From assembly GCF_001428845.1 (NCBI RefSeq), contig NZ_LMIU01000025.1:125435-189434 (forward strand): a stretch of 64,000 nucleotides of DNA, read 5' to 3'. Source of the stretch: Achromobacter sp. Root83. Lineage in GTDB: Bacteria > Pseudomonadota > Gammaproteobacteria > Burkholderiales > Burkholderiaceae_B. The notes below the pieces were generated by a model, which was not told the DNA's origin, made no database searches, and saw only the letters and a list, made by a program, of their open reading frames with translations. This document shows positions 53,201 through 61,208 of this stretch, piece by piece; the stretch's first letter is position 1, and each line of letters starts with the position of its first letter. The position numbers were made by a program, and so were the translations under genes.

Positions 53201-53536
53201 GACGGGCAGCTGTGCGGCTACGTCACTCGCAACAACCGCATGTATCCAATAAATAACGCGCACCTAGATGCTTTTCTTGGAGCCTATGCCCGCGCGGGCT
53301 CGTTCCTGCTTGTGCCGTTTCATTTACCAGGGAAGCGCGGCCAGCCAATCCCTATCCCGCTCAAACCGATCCCCATGCGCGAACTTCACGTCAGGCAAGC
53401 GTGGGAGGTAAGTGAAAGCGATCCCGATGTGATGGCGCTACGGGCGGAGGATGATCCGCATATACCGCCCGGCGTCGAGAATCCACCCGTGCTGCGCGCG
53501 CTGGCACGCGTTCGCCAGATAAAAATTAGGGCTTAG
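50240..53536 (+). CDS. Unassigned large protein: PD-(D/E)XK-like nuclease head plus helical-repeat body
   Basis: A 1098-aa protein of no family I can name. Residues about 55-170 look like a restriction-endonuclease-type domain: a helix with Glu59 (FEKFARKLAAV), then GGGDGKVDTETY (Asp85, Asp89), then WAFAISAKEEWKG with Lys122, the D...(x)xK pattern of PD-(D/E)XK nucleases. Residues about 220-680 are helical, with TPR-like pieces (GHQKLEQGEPYEAIRWFGKALD). The C-terminal about 230 residues form a separate mixed domain ending with RELHVRQAWEV. No NTPase motif is seen. The ATG at 50240 has no clear ribosome site; ATG 50291 is an alternative. Standing alone beside a broken integrase and an AVAST-like operon, it may be a single-gene defence nuclease. 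This is inference. Confidence 0.8.
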   Translation: MTDDLPEDSPRCAPSSFMRKRRPNLFSDTRGGIEFALTREVLANHLDTITARNDENVFEKFARKLAAVEICPNLRPNTGPSGGGDGKVDTETYEVGPEVAGRWYIGQPEAACERWAFAISAKEEWKGKVRSDVKKIAETDRGYTKIYFITSRNARAKDRADIELALVKEHGVPVTILDQAWILECVFEHGRVPLAVTALGMSDELKRQTTETGPLDQVRIKQLETLDAQIADMSRIPALVAEDMLEAALAARGLERSRSEIEGRFTQARRVARKAGNHLLEYKIVYNWAWTANFWFEDFDLLAELYGDAADLVVDLGNAELASKLTNLWSVLRMAVLTGALDETQAKISERKVTLAKILADIAADKSRPNSALHARSLQLFVEMINRRHERPDQHMDDIWVALREVVTDADGYGTFPFEQIADSLTELGTYIKHSDPFDALFSAIAEVQAQRTGEGQAATMLVTRGHQKLEQGEPYEAIRWFGKALDRLVKKEFERELMLALGGLAMAYNEAGLWWAARGCALSVISHQVTAGTMIDGSLGAISPAMLNGLMRMELSLGRVGHALLVHQLELIVHHARGMSDEAADRHRHGNAMLMSALLIRAPFERREDLTRLPDILDQYALFEARTPALFLLGRLDQLREESSIPAGVDDSEMQALMQALWDAGPELGIRTTPKLTLDDMRILSARVLGVKLTFETDADVQGIQIAETILSVIESFLATSLGARVLPNVDRLTVRVVADAAHIAAPTIRVERARGTSIVVITYSPSFAGESREDAQAFRNFCYRSLAVIVGRMMGFADPEKWLEQLAVDERVFDRALIFCNVPLMTRSVFGEGVPVPLALAENEPALYPDLRTQAWTPTRDERPAGPPVFGEGDPPPGSFDLKKMPHTAYEVRSPIDVETWNRAQWNGSVFIYTSAPNEDLPFLGLSFENGEAAEEIFAGWHARIGSDDGTEHLRITILRGVDHKDPNAYCVSIGPPIHTGDELKDGQLCGYVTRNNRMYPINNAHLDAFLGAYARAGSFLLVPFHLPGKRGQPIPIPLKPIPMRELHVRQAWEVSESDPDVMALRAEDDPHIPPGVENPPVLRALARVRQIKIRA

Positions 53537-53543
53537 GGCGAGC

Positions 53544-53601
53544 GACCGCTTCGGGTCGAGAGCGGCCAGACACGATTGACGCCTTCCGACCCGAAGCGGT
53601 C
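53544..53601. terminator. 15-bp perfect inverted repeat between convergent genes
   Basis: Arms 53544-53558 and 53587-53601 are exact reverse complements with a 28-bp spacer. They fill the 65-bp gap between two convergent stop codons and may serve as a bidirectional terminator. Confidence 0.6.
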
Positions 53602-54111
53602 TCATTCGGCCATGCTGAACGCCTCATGGTAGGCGACCGTTCCGGACGGCAAGGGCTGCCCGAACGACATTGCCATGAAGTATTCGGAAGGTATGCCTGG
53701 CAACACCAGCGTGGCTTCGTTCATGAAGCCAAATCGCTTGTAGTAGGAGGGCTCCCCAAGAACAACGCAGCCAGATGCCCCCAGATCGGAAAGCCTCGCT
53801 AGCGCCTCGCGTATTAGTTGAGACCCAATCCCGCGGCCCTGTAACTTGGGAATGACAGAAACAGGGCCAATGCCAAACCATCCTGAGGTGCCGTCGGAGA
53901 TGGAAACCGGTGAAGCCGCGACACTCCCGACTACAGACCCATCCATTTCGGCAACGACACAAACGGTTAACACGCCGGTATCGCGCAATGCGGCGAGAAT
54001 AAATTGTTCGCTGTGACTCGTATGAGGTGCATCTAAGAATGCTGCCTCTGTGACGGCATGAATGGCCGCGACGTCTTCCGGCGCTTCGGAACGAAGAATT
54101 AGTTTCGTCAT
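53602..54111 (-). CDS. GNAT-family N-acetyltransferase (YhbS-like)
   Basis: A 169-aa acetyl-CoA-dependent acetyltransferase. The cofactor-binding motif A is clear: IGPVSVIPKLQGRGIGSQLI, followed by ASGCVVLGEPSYYKRFGF, as in YhbS relatives. The ATG at 54111 opens the domain directly (MTKLILRSEAPEDV). The frame is open upstream to 54219 but that part lies in dispersed-repeat DNA. The substrate is unknown. It probably marks return to the core genome at the right edge of the island. Confidence 0.88.
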   Translation of the reverse strand: MTKLILRSEAPEDVAAIHAVTEAAFLDAPHTSHSEQFILAALRDTGVLTVCVVAEMDGSVVGSVAASPVSISDGTSGWFGIGPVSVIPKLQGRGIGSQLIREALARLSDLGASGCVVLGEPSYYKRFGFMNEATLVLPGIPSEYFMAMSFGQPLPSGTVAYHEAFSMAE

Positions 54112-54218
54112 GAGGTCAGTATAGAAGGGGATGGCCGCTTCTGGCCGAGAACGGGCATAACCCCGGGGTCCCCAAGTCGTCGGTCGACATGGTGTGCGAT
54201 TAAGACTGCACCCGCCCA

Positions 54219-54259
54219 AAAAGGCGAACTTTATTCCTGCTGCTCAATCCCTGACCAGC
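54219..54259 (+). repeat. Dispersed repeat copy C (right island edge)
   Basis: This 41-bp stretch matches 61209-61249 at 36 of 41 positions, sharing CTTTATT, CTGCT and CTCAATCCCTGA. It lies in the 207-bp gap between the GNAT and AraC genes, which otherwise shows no gene. Confidence 0.6.
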
Positions 54260-54318
54260 GGCATGCACACTAAATGATCCCGTTCAGCGGGCCGCGGGTG
54301 CAGATCCGGTATCGTCGG

Positions 54319-55146
54319 CTAGCCCTTTACGGGCGCAGCGCCACCATATGGCGCCCGTGCCCGCATATACGCCATCGGGCTGCACTTCATTTCGGAACGG
54401 AACGCAAAGATGAACGACGATGTGGAGCCATAGCCAAGTTCCAATGCGGTCCCCGTTACATCGAGACCACTCTCCAATAGCTCGATGGCTCTGAACAACT
54501 TCAGCCGGCGACGCCAATCGCGCAGCGTCAGGCCGGTTTCGGCAAAGAACTTCCTGGCCAACGTCCGCCCGGACATCCCCAGTTCCCGGCCCCAATCATC
54601 CGGGCCCCTTGGATCGGCCGGCTGGTTGTACAAGGTTTCGCAAAGGGTCAATAGCGGGCCGCTTGTCGGCCACGCCAGTACCAACGAAATCGGGGTTGCA
54701 CGGCAGAGTTGGTCGAGCACCAGCCGGTATAGCCGACCGAAATACCCGCACTCGTCCGCCTCTTGCCCTTGAATTTCCGCTGCCTCGACAAGAAGCGCCT
54801 TCAATAACGCAGACACGCCAAAGACCGCCACCCCGCCCTCAGAAAGCGTTCCCCCAGGATGATCGGCAAGCCACAGACTGCGGTATTCGGCCCCGAGGAA
54901 AGAACCGACGCTATGCACCGTTCCGGACGGAATCCACGCGGCCTGGTTCGGCGATATGGCGAAAGAATGCCCGCCCGCCGTCACCATGAGGACGCCGGAG
55001 ACGGCGTATACGACCTGGTTCCATTCATGCGTATGCGCAGCGAAATAATCCCGTGCGCCAATGGACTGCACCCTCATGGTCATTGGCGCCGGCGGCAGGA
55101 CGTCCGGCGGGGCGGTAATGGCTTTCCACTGCATGAGCGCGTTCAT
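54319..55146 (-). CDS. AraC-family transcriptional regulator with cupin-type sensor
   Basis: A 275-aa regulator. The N-terminal part is an arabinose-binding-like cupin (AAHTHEWNQVVYAVSGVLMV, PSGTVHSVGSF). The C-terminal double helix-turn-helix has GRELGMSGRTLARKFFAETG, then VTGTALELGYGSTSSFIFAF. I chose the ATG at 55146; the TTG at 55176 overlaps the dehydrogenase stop. It follows the alcohol dehydrogenase by 26 bp on the same strand and may control that cluster. Confidence 0.9.
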   Translation of the reverse strand: MNALMQWKAITAPPDVLPPAPMTMRVQSIGARDYFAAHTHEWNQVVYAVSGVLMVTAGGHSFAISPNQAAWIPSGTVHSVGSFLGAEYRSLWLADHPGGTLSEGGVAVFGVSALLKALLVEAAEIQGQEADECGYFGRLYRLVLDQLCRATPISLVLAWPTSGPLLTLCETLYNQPADPRGPDDWGRELGMSGRTLARKFFAETGLTLRDWRRRLKLFRAIELLESGLDVTGTALELGYGSTSSFIFAFRSEMKCSPMAYMRARAPYGGAAPVKG

Positions 55147-55172
55147 ATGTGCTGTTGGCCGGACGATTCGAT

Positions 55173-56201
55173 TCAACTGTCTGCGGCCACCGTCAGTACC
55201 ATGCGGAATTTCGCTTTTCCGGACTTCATTCGTTGGTAGGCCTCGTTGGCCTCTTCCAGGGCCATCAGTTCTATCCGTGGATGAACCTCAGCCAACACGC
55301 TGAATTGCAGCGCCCGCTCGTTCTCGTAGGGGGTACCCGTTATCGACCCCATTACCCGGCGCTCGCCCCCCACCAGGAATCCCGCGGGCACGGCGAGCTC
55401 ATCCTTGCCCGCACCCAGCACGACCAGCCTCCCTTTAGGCGCAAGCCCCGCAAGTGCGCTCGCCACGGCGGCCGGATTGCTGATCGTCGTCACGACGGCG
55501 GCAGCACCGCCCAGGCGCTTGAGTGCCTCGCCAGTATCCTGTTGACTCGTGTCGACGTACACGTGCGCACCAAGGTTCATTACGTCCTGCACGATATCTT
55601 GACCGCGCCCGACCGCAACGACCTTGAAACCCATTCGTCGGGCATATTGCACAGCCAGGTGCCCTAGACCACCGATCCCCAGGATCGCAACGACATCGCC
55701 CGCCTGAGCGCCACATTTCTTGAGAGCATTGAACGTGGCAATGCCGGCACACAAGATCGGCGCGGCCTCTTCCGAACTCAACTCATCGGGGATCGCCACC
55801 AGGCCCGTGCTTCGTGCAAGCATCATTTCCGCATAGCCGCCATCGCGGGACCGGCCCACCACAGGCTGGTTCAAACAAAGTTGAAAGTTTCCCTGCCGGC
55901 ATTGGACGCATTCGTTGCAATGCCCGCCCAGGCGCCCAACCCCCACCCGTTGCCCGACCTTCCACATAGAGGGGGTGGACTCGCCAATGGCTGCAATTCG
56001 CCCCACTACCTCATGACCGGGCACCCGCGGCAACGGCATGGCTGCGTCGGGCCTTTCAATGTCGCCCACGTCGGCGCCGCAGATGCCGCAGGCTTCGACC
56101 GCGATGAGCACCTCGCCCGTGCCAGGCGAAGGAGTCGGCCGCTCTATAAGTTGCAAGATTCCGGGCTGCGCAACCTGCATTGCGCGATATGTTGCTTTCA
56201 T
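55173..56201 (-). CDS. Zinc-dependent alcohol dehydrogenase
   Basis: A 342-aa medium-chain dehydrogenase. The catalytic zinc ligands are in ACGICGADV and PGHEVVGRI. The structural zinc site shows four cysteines in HCNECVQCRQGNFQLC. The cofactor site is AILGIGGLGHLAVQYARRMG, with Val-Gly-Arg after the second strand (VVAVGRG), which suggests NADP(H). The ATG at 56201 is preceded by AGGAGC. With the amine oxidase and cupin genes upstream it may reduce or oxidise an aldehyde formed from an amine; this is inferred from position. Confidence 0.92.
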   Translation of the reverse strand: MKATYRAMQVAQPGILQLIERPTPSPGTGEVLIAVEACGICGADVGDIERPDAAMPLPRVPGHEVVGRIAAIGESTPSMWKVGQRVGVGRLGGHCNECVQCRQGNFQLCLNQPVVGRSRDGGYAEMMLARSTGLVAIPDELSSEEAAPILCAGIATFNALKKCGAQAGDVVAILGIGGLGHLAVQYARRMGFKVVAVGRGQDIVQDVMNLGAHVYVDTSQQDTGEALKRLGGAAAVVTTISNPAAVASALAGLAPKGRLVVLGAGKDELAVPAGFLVGGERRVMGSITGTPYENERALQFSVLAEVHPRIELMALEEANEAYQRMKSGKAKFRMVLTVAADS

Positions 56202-56283
56202 CTTCGTCGCTCCTGTTATGGCTGCACGCCGCTCAGCCCTCTGATCGCCTGTGCAGATTGGCTTGTGCCGGGCCCGTCAAGCG

Positions 56284-57432
56284 TCAAGTGGGGGCTTCGC
56301 GTCCGGCAGTTTCGGTCATCGCAGACATCAGGGCCTTCAAGCCTAGTTCAGCCGACTCGATAGCCCCCGCGACATAGCCGGAGAACTGAGGCGACCACTC
56401 GCTGGCGATACCGATCAGACGTCCGTGCCACCGGCCGGAGGAAGCCATGTTCGAGGGCGCCGCACCATGGTGTGCCTCGCCTGCCAAATCAGCGGGAACG
56501 GCCGTAAACGGTTCCCGCGCCCAGTCTTTCACCGCATCAGTGCGGGGCGCGGCCGCCTGTGGCCCGAAGAGCCGTACCAACTGCGCGCGACAGACCGCCC
56601 GCGTCACATCATCGTCCACGGTCTTGCGTGCGTGGGCCGGCACGCCAATAAAGCCGAACAAGGCGGCACTGCTGCCGGGCATCGAGGCATCGTGAATCTC
56701 GACCATCGGTCCCCTTCTGCTGCGGCCCTCACCGGAGAGTCCCTGCTCCCGCCAGAACGGCGTGTCATAGACAGCGACGTACTTGGCATGAGCCGCCATC
56801 CAGGTCGCAGTCGAATTCCACTCGTCTGCCAAGGGTGCCGGCAACGGCGGCTCAAACCCGATCGTCTGAGCGGCTAGCCGTGGCGGTACCGCGAGCAGCA
56901 CATGCTCGGCCCGCCAGGTGGATGTCCGACCGGCGGAATCGACCGAGGTGAGATCGACAAAATCCTTCTCGCTCCGAAGGGAGCGAACCACCTGACCGGT
57001 AATGATCCGTTCCGGCTCGATGCCTGCGCGCACAGCGGTGACCAGGGCGTTCATGCCACCGATCAGACGCATCGACGCCGGAGCATTCATGTAGCCGCGT
57101 ACGCGCACGGGTGGGGCGGTCGCCGAACTTTCAACGACCGTATCCCCGGATTCGAACTGTGCAAACCGCTCCAGGCCCAACTCCTCCACCAGACGGTGCA
57201 GCTGGCGCTGGTAGTCGGGCCAGAACCAGGTCGGGCCAAGATCGAACTGGCCAGGATTGCCGGCAAGGTAATGCGAGCTCAGGCCCGAACCATCGATAGA
57301 GGCGATCCGGCCGCCCAACATATCGCGCGACTCCAACACCACATAGTCATGAACGCCTTGAAGCTCTAGAAGCCGGGCCGCATGCAAGCCGCTCAAACCC
57401 CCGCCAACAATTGCGATTCGAACCTTTTTCAC
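56284..57432 (-). CDS. Flavin-dependent amine oxidase
   Basis: A 382-aa FAD enzyme of the monoamine oxidase/polyamine oxidase fold. The dinucleotide motif IAIVGGGLSGLHAARLLE and the following VLESRDMLGGRI are diagnostic. FDLGPTWFWPDYQ, GGMNALVTAV and the C-terminal GYVAGAIESAELG complete the FAD site. The start is GTG at 57432, 2 bp after the cupin stop, so the two genes are coupled. The substrate amine is unknown. Confidence 0.9.
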   Translation of the reverse strand: MKKVRIAIVGGGLSGLHAARLLELQGVHDYVVLESRDMLGGRIASIDGSGLSSHYLAGNPGQFDLGPTWFWPDYQRQLHRLVEELGLERFAQFESGDTVVESSATAPPVRVRGYMNAPASMRLIGGMNALVTAVRAGIEPERIITGQVVRSLRSEKDFVDLTSVDSAGRTSTWRAEHVLLAVPPRLAAQTIGFEPPLPAPLADEWNSTATWMAAHAKYVAVYDTPFWREQGLSGEGRSRRGPMVEIHDASMPGSSAALFGFIGVPAHARKTVDDDVTRAVCRAQLVRLFGPQAAAPRTDAVKDWAREPFTAVPADLAGEAHHGAAPSNMASSGRWHGRLIGIASEWSPQFSGYVAGAIESAELGLKALMSAMTETAGREAPT

Positions 57433-57434
57433 GT

Positions 57435-58103
57435 TCAGGCCTCCGTCGAAGTGTTGATGAACCGGCCAGTCTTCAGGTAGACGGTTGCGCCGCCGGGGCC
57501 GGACGTCAAGTCATGGATACCTCCGGCAGGCACCCGCATCCAGGTTCCGCGCGGGTACGAACTCCCGTCCAACATCAATTCACCCGCAAGAACCAGCAGC
57601 TCTGAACCGCTCGCATCCTCGGAGAAAATGGTCTCCCACGCCGAGAAGCGCTGCAGCCGAACTTGCTCGTGTTCTGACGCAAACAGCATGCACGATTCTT
57701 GACCGGGTGGGCCGGTCCAATTGTCAGGCGAACCCGTGTCAATGCGGATCCGCCGATCCTCGCCGGCAGGCATCTGCCACAGCTTGACGAAAATGATGGC
57801 GCCGTCGTCCGTGAAGGGGCGATGCGAAGAACCGGGCGGATTGCGCAGGTACCAGCCGGCGGGATAGTCCGCGCCGTCTTCAGAGAACGTGCCAGACAGC
57901 ACGAAGATCTCTTCGCCGCCAGGATGTTGATGGTGGGGAAAATGGGAGTCTGGCGCGTACCGCACGATGCTGGTGGCCCGAGCTTTCTCCCCGCCCAGCC
58001 TATCGAGCATCACACGTTCGACCCCGCTCTGTGGCGACGCAACCCAGACATACTGGTCAGGTACAACGATGGCACGACACGAGAAGTCGGCGTTGACGAG
58101 CAT
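57435..58103 (-). CDS. Double-cupin protein (ChrR-like)
   Basis: A 222-aa protein with two cupin repeats of the ChrR/anti-ECF-sigma type. The first repeat shows SHFPHHQHPGGEEIFVLSGT with metal-binding histidines. The second, FSEDASGSELLVLAGELML, lacks the histidine cluster. No N-terminal sigma-binding zinc domain is seen, so it is not an anti-sigma factor. The ATG at 58103 has AAAGGA upstream. First gene of the cluster cupin, amine oxidase, dehydrogenase, AraC. Confidence 0.85.
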   Translation of the reverse strand: MLVNADFSCRAIVVPDQYVWVASPQSGVERVMLDRLGGEKARATSIVRYAPDSHFPHHQHPGGEEIFVLSGTFSEDGADYPAGWYLRNPPGSSHRPFTDDGAIIFVKLWQMPAGEDRRIRIDTGSPDNWTGPPGQESCMLFASEHEQVRLQRFSAWETIFSEDASGSELLVLAGELMLDGSSYPRGTWMRVPAGGIHDLTSGPGGATVYLKTGRFINTSTEA

Positions 58104-58203
58104 AAAATTCCTTTAAAGCTGCTGGAGTGGTTCGCCAATCAAGCGATGGGCGAACCACTCCCGGCGGCCTAGTAATTTCCGGATGCCGCACCGGCACCCG
58201 GCA

Positions 58204-58466
58204 TCAAGGCTCAAGCAACTTGATATATCCGCACGTCAGGCGCGCTGGCCAGCAGCGGACTGAGGCTGCCGACCACGTCGACGTTGAACAGTTCGCTTTC
58301 CAGGTACGCGTACGCATTTTCCTTGCTGTCGAAACCATGCAGCACCTGCACGTCCTCGTCTCGTACCAGCACTTCAAACAAGAAAAGCTATCCATATCCC
58401 GTCCACGCTTGATGGAAGTGCCGGATGCCGACCAGGGATCACGCTTGGCCACTCCTTGATCTGAAT
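58204..58466 (-). pseudogene. Remnant of a small antibiotic-biosynthesis-monooxygenase-like gene
   Basis: On the minus strand one frame gives IKEWPSVIPG, then a shift leads to HFHQAWTGYG, an in-frame TAG, and LFEVLVRDEDVQVLHGFDSK through ...YLESELFNVDVVG, ending VRIYQVA. The last 55 codons read as a coherent small alpha-beta domain resembling ABM-type proteins. The start and middle are disrupted, and no intact start codon with a ribosome site is seen. The call is tentative. Confidence 0.4.
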
Positions 58467-58540
58467 GTCATTCTTCTCTTATCGCCTTCGCTCGACAAAC
58501 GAGATAAAGTGTTCATTCGGCATAGAAAATCTTTACCGCT

Positions 58541-59482
58541 ATGAAGTCTCCTGTTCACTTGAACGCCTTACGGGCATTCGAGGCCAGTGCTCGTCATCAG
58601 AGCTTTTCCGCCGCAGCGGCGGAACTGAACGTCACACCCGCGGCGGTGGGCCAGCTCGTCCGGACGCTTGAAGAATGGCTGGGCGTACCGCTGTTTCGGC
58701 GCAGCAGCAGCGGCCGGGCGAGACTCGTTGTCACCGAGGCGGCGCAACGCGCCCTGCCCGACATCCGCGCAGGGTTCGACAGATTGAGACTGGGACTGGA
58801 AACACTGAAGGAAGGCTCGGCGAGCGGCGTGTTGACTGTCGCGGTCAGCCCGGCTTTCGCAGCCAAGTGGCTACTGCCAAGAATCGACGGCTTTCAAAGC
58901 GCGTGGCCCGATACCGACGTGCGCCTTGACACCAATCTCAAGCCCGTGGATTTCGTTGCGCAAGGGGTGGACATTGGTGTGCGCTACGGCCTGGGTAATT
59001 GGCCAGGGCTGGTGGCGGAAAAGCTGATGGACGAGGAGATCTACCCCGTCTGCTCGCCAGAGCTGTTGCGCGGACGCGGAGGATTCAACGGACCCGACAG
59101 CTTGTCGAGCGAAACGCTTATCCACGATCTTTCGATGGACGGGCACACCGGTTTTCCTACGTGGAAGGCTTGGTTTCAAGCGGCCGGCGTGCCTGACATC
59201 AGCCCCTCTCGGGGCATGAAGATCAACAACTCCGCGGCGGTGTTGCAGGCCGCTGCGGAAGGCCATGGAATTGCTCTGGCTCGCAGCGTGATGGCGCGAG
59301 ACGACTTGACGGCAGGCCGGCTGGTGCGGCTCTTTCCTGAGATCCAGGTCGCGTCCTCGCTCGCGTACTACGTCGTTTATCGTCCAGAATGCGCCAGCTT
59401 GCCCAAGTTAGTGGCGTTCCGGGACTGGCTGCTGCGCGAAGCCGCCCCACACTTGATTCAGTTCCTTGGTGGTATTCGATGA
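58541..59482 (+). CDS. LysR-family transcriptional regulator (GcvA-like)
   Basis: A 313-aa regulator. The winged helix is at residues 4-62 (LNALRAFEASARHQSFSAAA, VTPAAVGQLVRTLEEWLGVP). The effector domain has GVLTVAVSPAFAAKWLLPRI, then VDIGVRYGLGNWPGL and AAAEGHGIALARSVM, typical of the GcvA branch. It is divergent from the cupin/amine oxidase cluster across a gap with the ABM remnant. Its stop overlaps the start of the HExxH gene. Confidence 0.92.
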   Translation: MKSPVHLNALRAFEASARHQSFSAAAAELNVTPAAVGQLVRTLEEWLGVPLFRRSSSGRARLVVTEAAQRALPDIRAGFDRLRLGLETLKEGSASGVLTVAVSPAFAAKWLLPRIDGFQSAWPDTDVRLDTNLKPVDFVAQGVDIGVRYGLGNWPGLVAEKLMDEEIYPVCSPELLRGRGGFNGPDSLSSETLIHDLSMDGHTGFPTWKAWFQAAGVPDISPSRGMKINNSAAVLQAAAEGHGIALARSVMARDDLTAGRLVRLFPEIQVASSLAYYVVYRPECASLPKLVAFRDWLLREAAPHLIQFLGGIR

Positions 59483-61128
59483 AGTTAGATGGGGTGTTCG
59501 TTGAGTCGGACGATGAGAACGCCGCGCTTTCGAGCGCTCACGGGAATCGTCGTTTGGAGGCACTAGGCTCCTACAACACTCTCGACTTTGTCGTTCGCTT
59601 GAGACCAGACCTTCACAAAATCCTGGAGGCGCAGGGCGGCAAGGTCTCCATGCGGGAATGTGAATCATGGGATGCCGCGCAAGCCTTCTCGACCTACCTC
59701 CATGAAACGATCCATTGGTGGCAGCACGTAGGTACAAGCGCCGGCCTCATGCTGAGCTTCTTGCAGCCTGCCCATGCCCATATGAACCGAAAGCGGCTGG
59801 ATGAGATTCTCGCAACACATGGGCCGATTAAACCTTTAGTAGGGCTGGCACAGAAGCTATCCGATGCCAATCAACAGAACGGTGCACTGAACGTCGTTCT
59901 TAACAACTGGCACGACCTCGACTTTTTCCGACAGCTTGCGATCAACCCGAGGGGATCGGTGCAGAGCATTGCTAGCCATCCGTACTTCGAGAGCGTCGGT
60001 CATTCCTATCGCATGGCGATTGGTGCTGCGAGCTGGCTCATCAGCGCCACGTTGGATCCACGCTACGAAGCGCTGCCTCATCCGCGTGACTGGGAAGCAG
60101 AAATGGCCGCGCTACGCGAGCGGAAGGCCGAAGGATTCTTTTACGGATCACCTATCGAAATTCCACCTATAGGTATGCTGGAAATCTTCGAAGGGCAGGC
60201 GCGCTTCTCACAGATACAGTATCTGTACGGGGCGAGCGGGGGTCACCTTTCCTGGGACACATTTCGCAACCGAGGGATGCTGAGTGGCGTCTATACCCGC
60301 GCATTCGAAACTTTTCTGGATTTCGTCGAGGAGGAATGGCCGGCGACCACTGATGACCCCATCGTGGGGCTTTTTCTCCTCATATGCGACGTCGCGCTAT
60401 CTCCCTCGGAGGGTCTCTTCCTGCCTATGACAGATCCGTCCGCCCTCATCTGGTCAACTGATCCCGGCTGGCGTTTCATCATGCTTTGTCGATTTGCCAA
60501 GGAAGAAGGGAGTGCCTTCAGGCGGTCTATACGGAACTACAGCGCTGAGGAGTACTGGAAGGTCAGCCAGCGGCTAAGTGACCTGATGCTGAGCCCTAGC
60601 CCAAGGCAGCTTGGGGAAGCCGTCTCACAATACGCAGACACGCTTCCAGCGTGGATCGCGCTGATGGAAGAGGATAGGACCTTCGAATACTGTGAAGGGA
60701 ACCTTCCCATACGAGTGTTGCTCGGGCGCTTCACTCGCCTACAGCGTGACAAGCTAAAGGCACCTCAGTTTTTTTGCTGGCCAGGTATGTGCCTAACCAG
60801 CTTCCGACAGGCGCTGGACGCTAAAAGCGTCATTGCGCTGTTCAGCGAGCATGAAGCGCTGTTCCTAGATCGCGCCGACAGGGACGTCTATCCGCGACTA
60901 GTGCCTGGTAGGGACGAAAAGACACTGCAGCGCCTCTTAGACGATTTCTACACTTGGGTATCTATGTACGAGATGACCCGTCAGTGGCTTGTCGAGGACG
61001 GCCCGTTTGACTACGACTATGGTTGGCTCACGAGTAAGTTCAGCAGCACGGAAATAAAGGACTGGGCGGATCGCGCTTTCAAGTTTGGCACGGGAGTTCA
61101 CCCTGATGCCTTTTCAGTCTTACGGTGA
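59479..61128 (+). CDS. Unassigned 549-aa protein with HExxH metallopeptidase-like motif
   Basis: The ATG overlaps the LysR stop (ATGA). The one clear motif is STYLHETIHWWQHVG, an HExxH (His75, Glu76, His79) followed by Trp-Trp-Gln-His, which suggests a zinc metallopeptidase-like site. A likely third ligand cannot be picked; IFEGQARFSQIQYLYGASGG near residue 240 is a candidate helix with Glu. The rest is soluble and helical with many aromatic residues. There is no signal peptide or membrane span. GC is lower than in the LysR gene, suggesting separate origin. I do not know the family. It might be a toxin or defence effector, but nothing beside it proves this. Confidence 0.72.
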   Translation: MKLDGVFVESDDENAALSSAHGNRRLEALGSYNTLDFVVRLRPDLHKILEAQGGKVSMRECESWDAAQAFSTYLHETIHWWQHVGTSAGLMLSFLQPAHAHMNRKRLDEILATHGPIKPLVGLAQKLSDANQQNGALNVVLNNWHDLDFFRQLAINPRGSVQSIASHPYFESVGHSYRMAIGAASWLISATLDPRYEALPHPRDWEAEMAALRERKAEGFFYGSPIEIPPIGMLEIFEGQARFSQIQYLYGASGGHLSWDTFRNRGMLSGVYTRAFETFLDFVEEEWPATTDDPIVGLFLLICDVALSPSEGLFLPMTDPSALIWSTDPGWRFIMLCRFAKEEGSAFRRSIRNYSAEEYWKVSQRLSDLMLSPSPRQLGEAVSQYADTLPAWIALMEEDRTFEYCEGNLPIRVLLGRFTRLQRDKLKAPQFFCWPGMCLTSFRQALDAKSVIALFSEHEALFLDRADRDVYPRLVPGRDEKTLQRLLDDFYTWVSMYEMTRQWLVEDGPFDYDYGWLTSKFSSTEIKDWADRAFKFGTGVHPDAFSVLR

Positions 61129-61208
61129 ACTCTCAAGGCGATTGAAATGTCTCCCGTCAAAAAAGCGAACTTCTAGTTCGCAACGTATCGACGTGCCTCC
61201 TAAGACCG

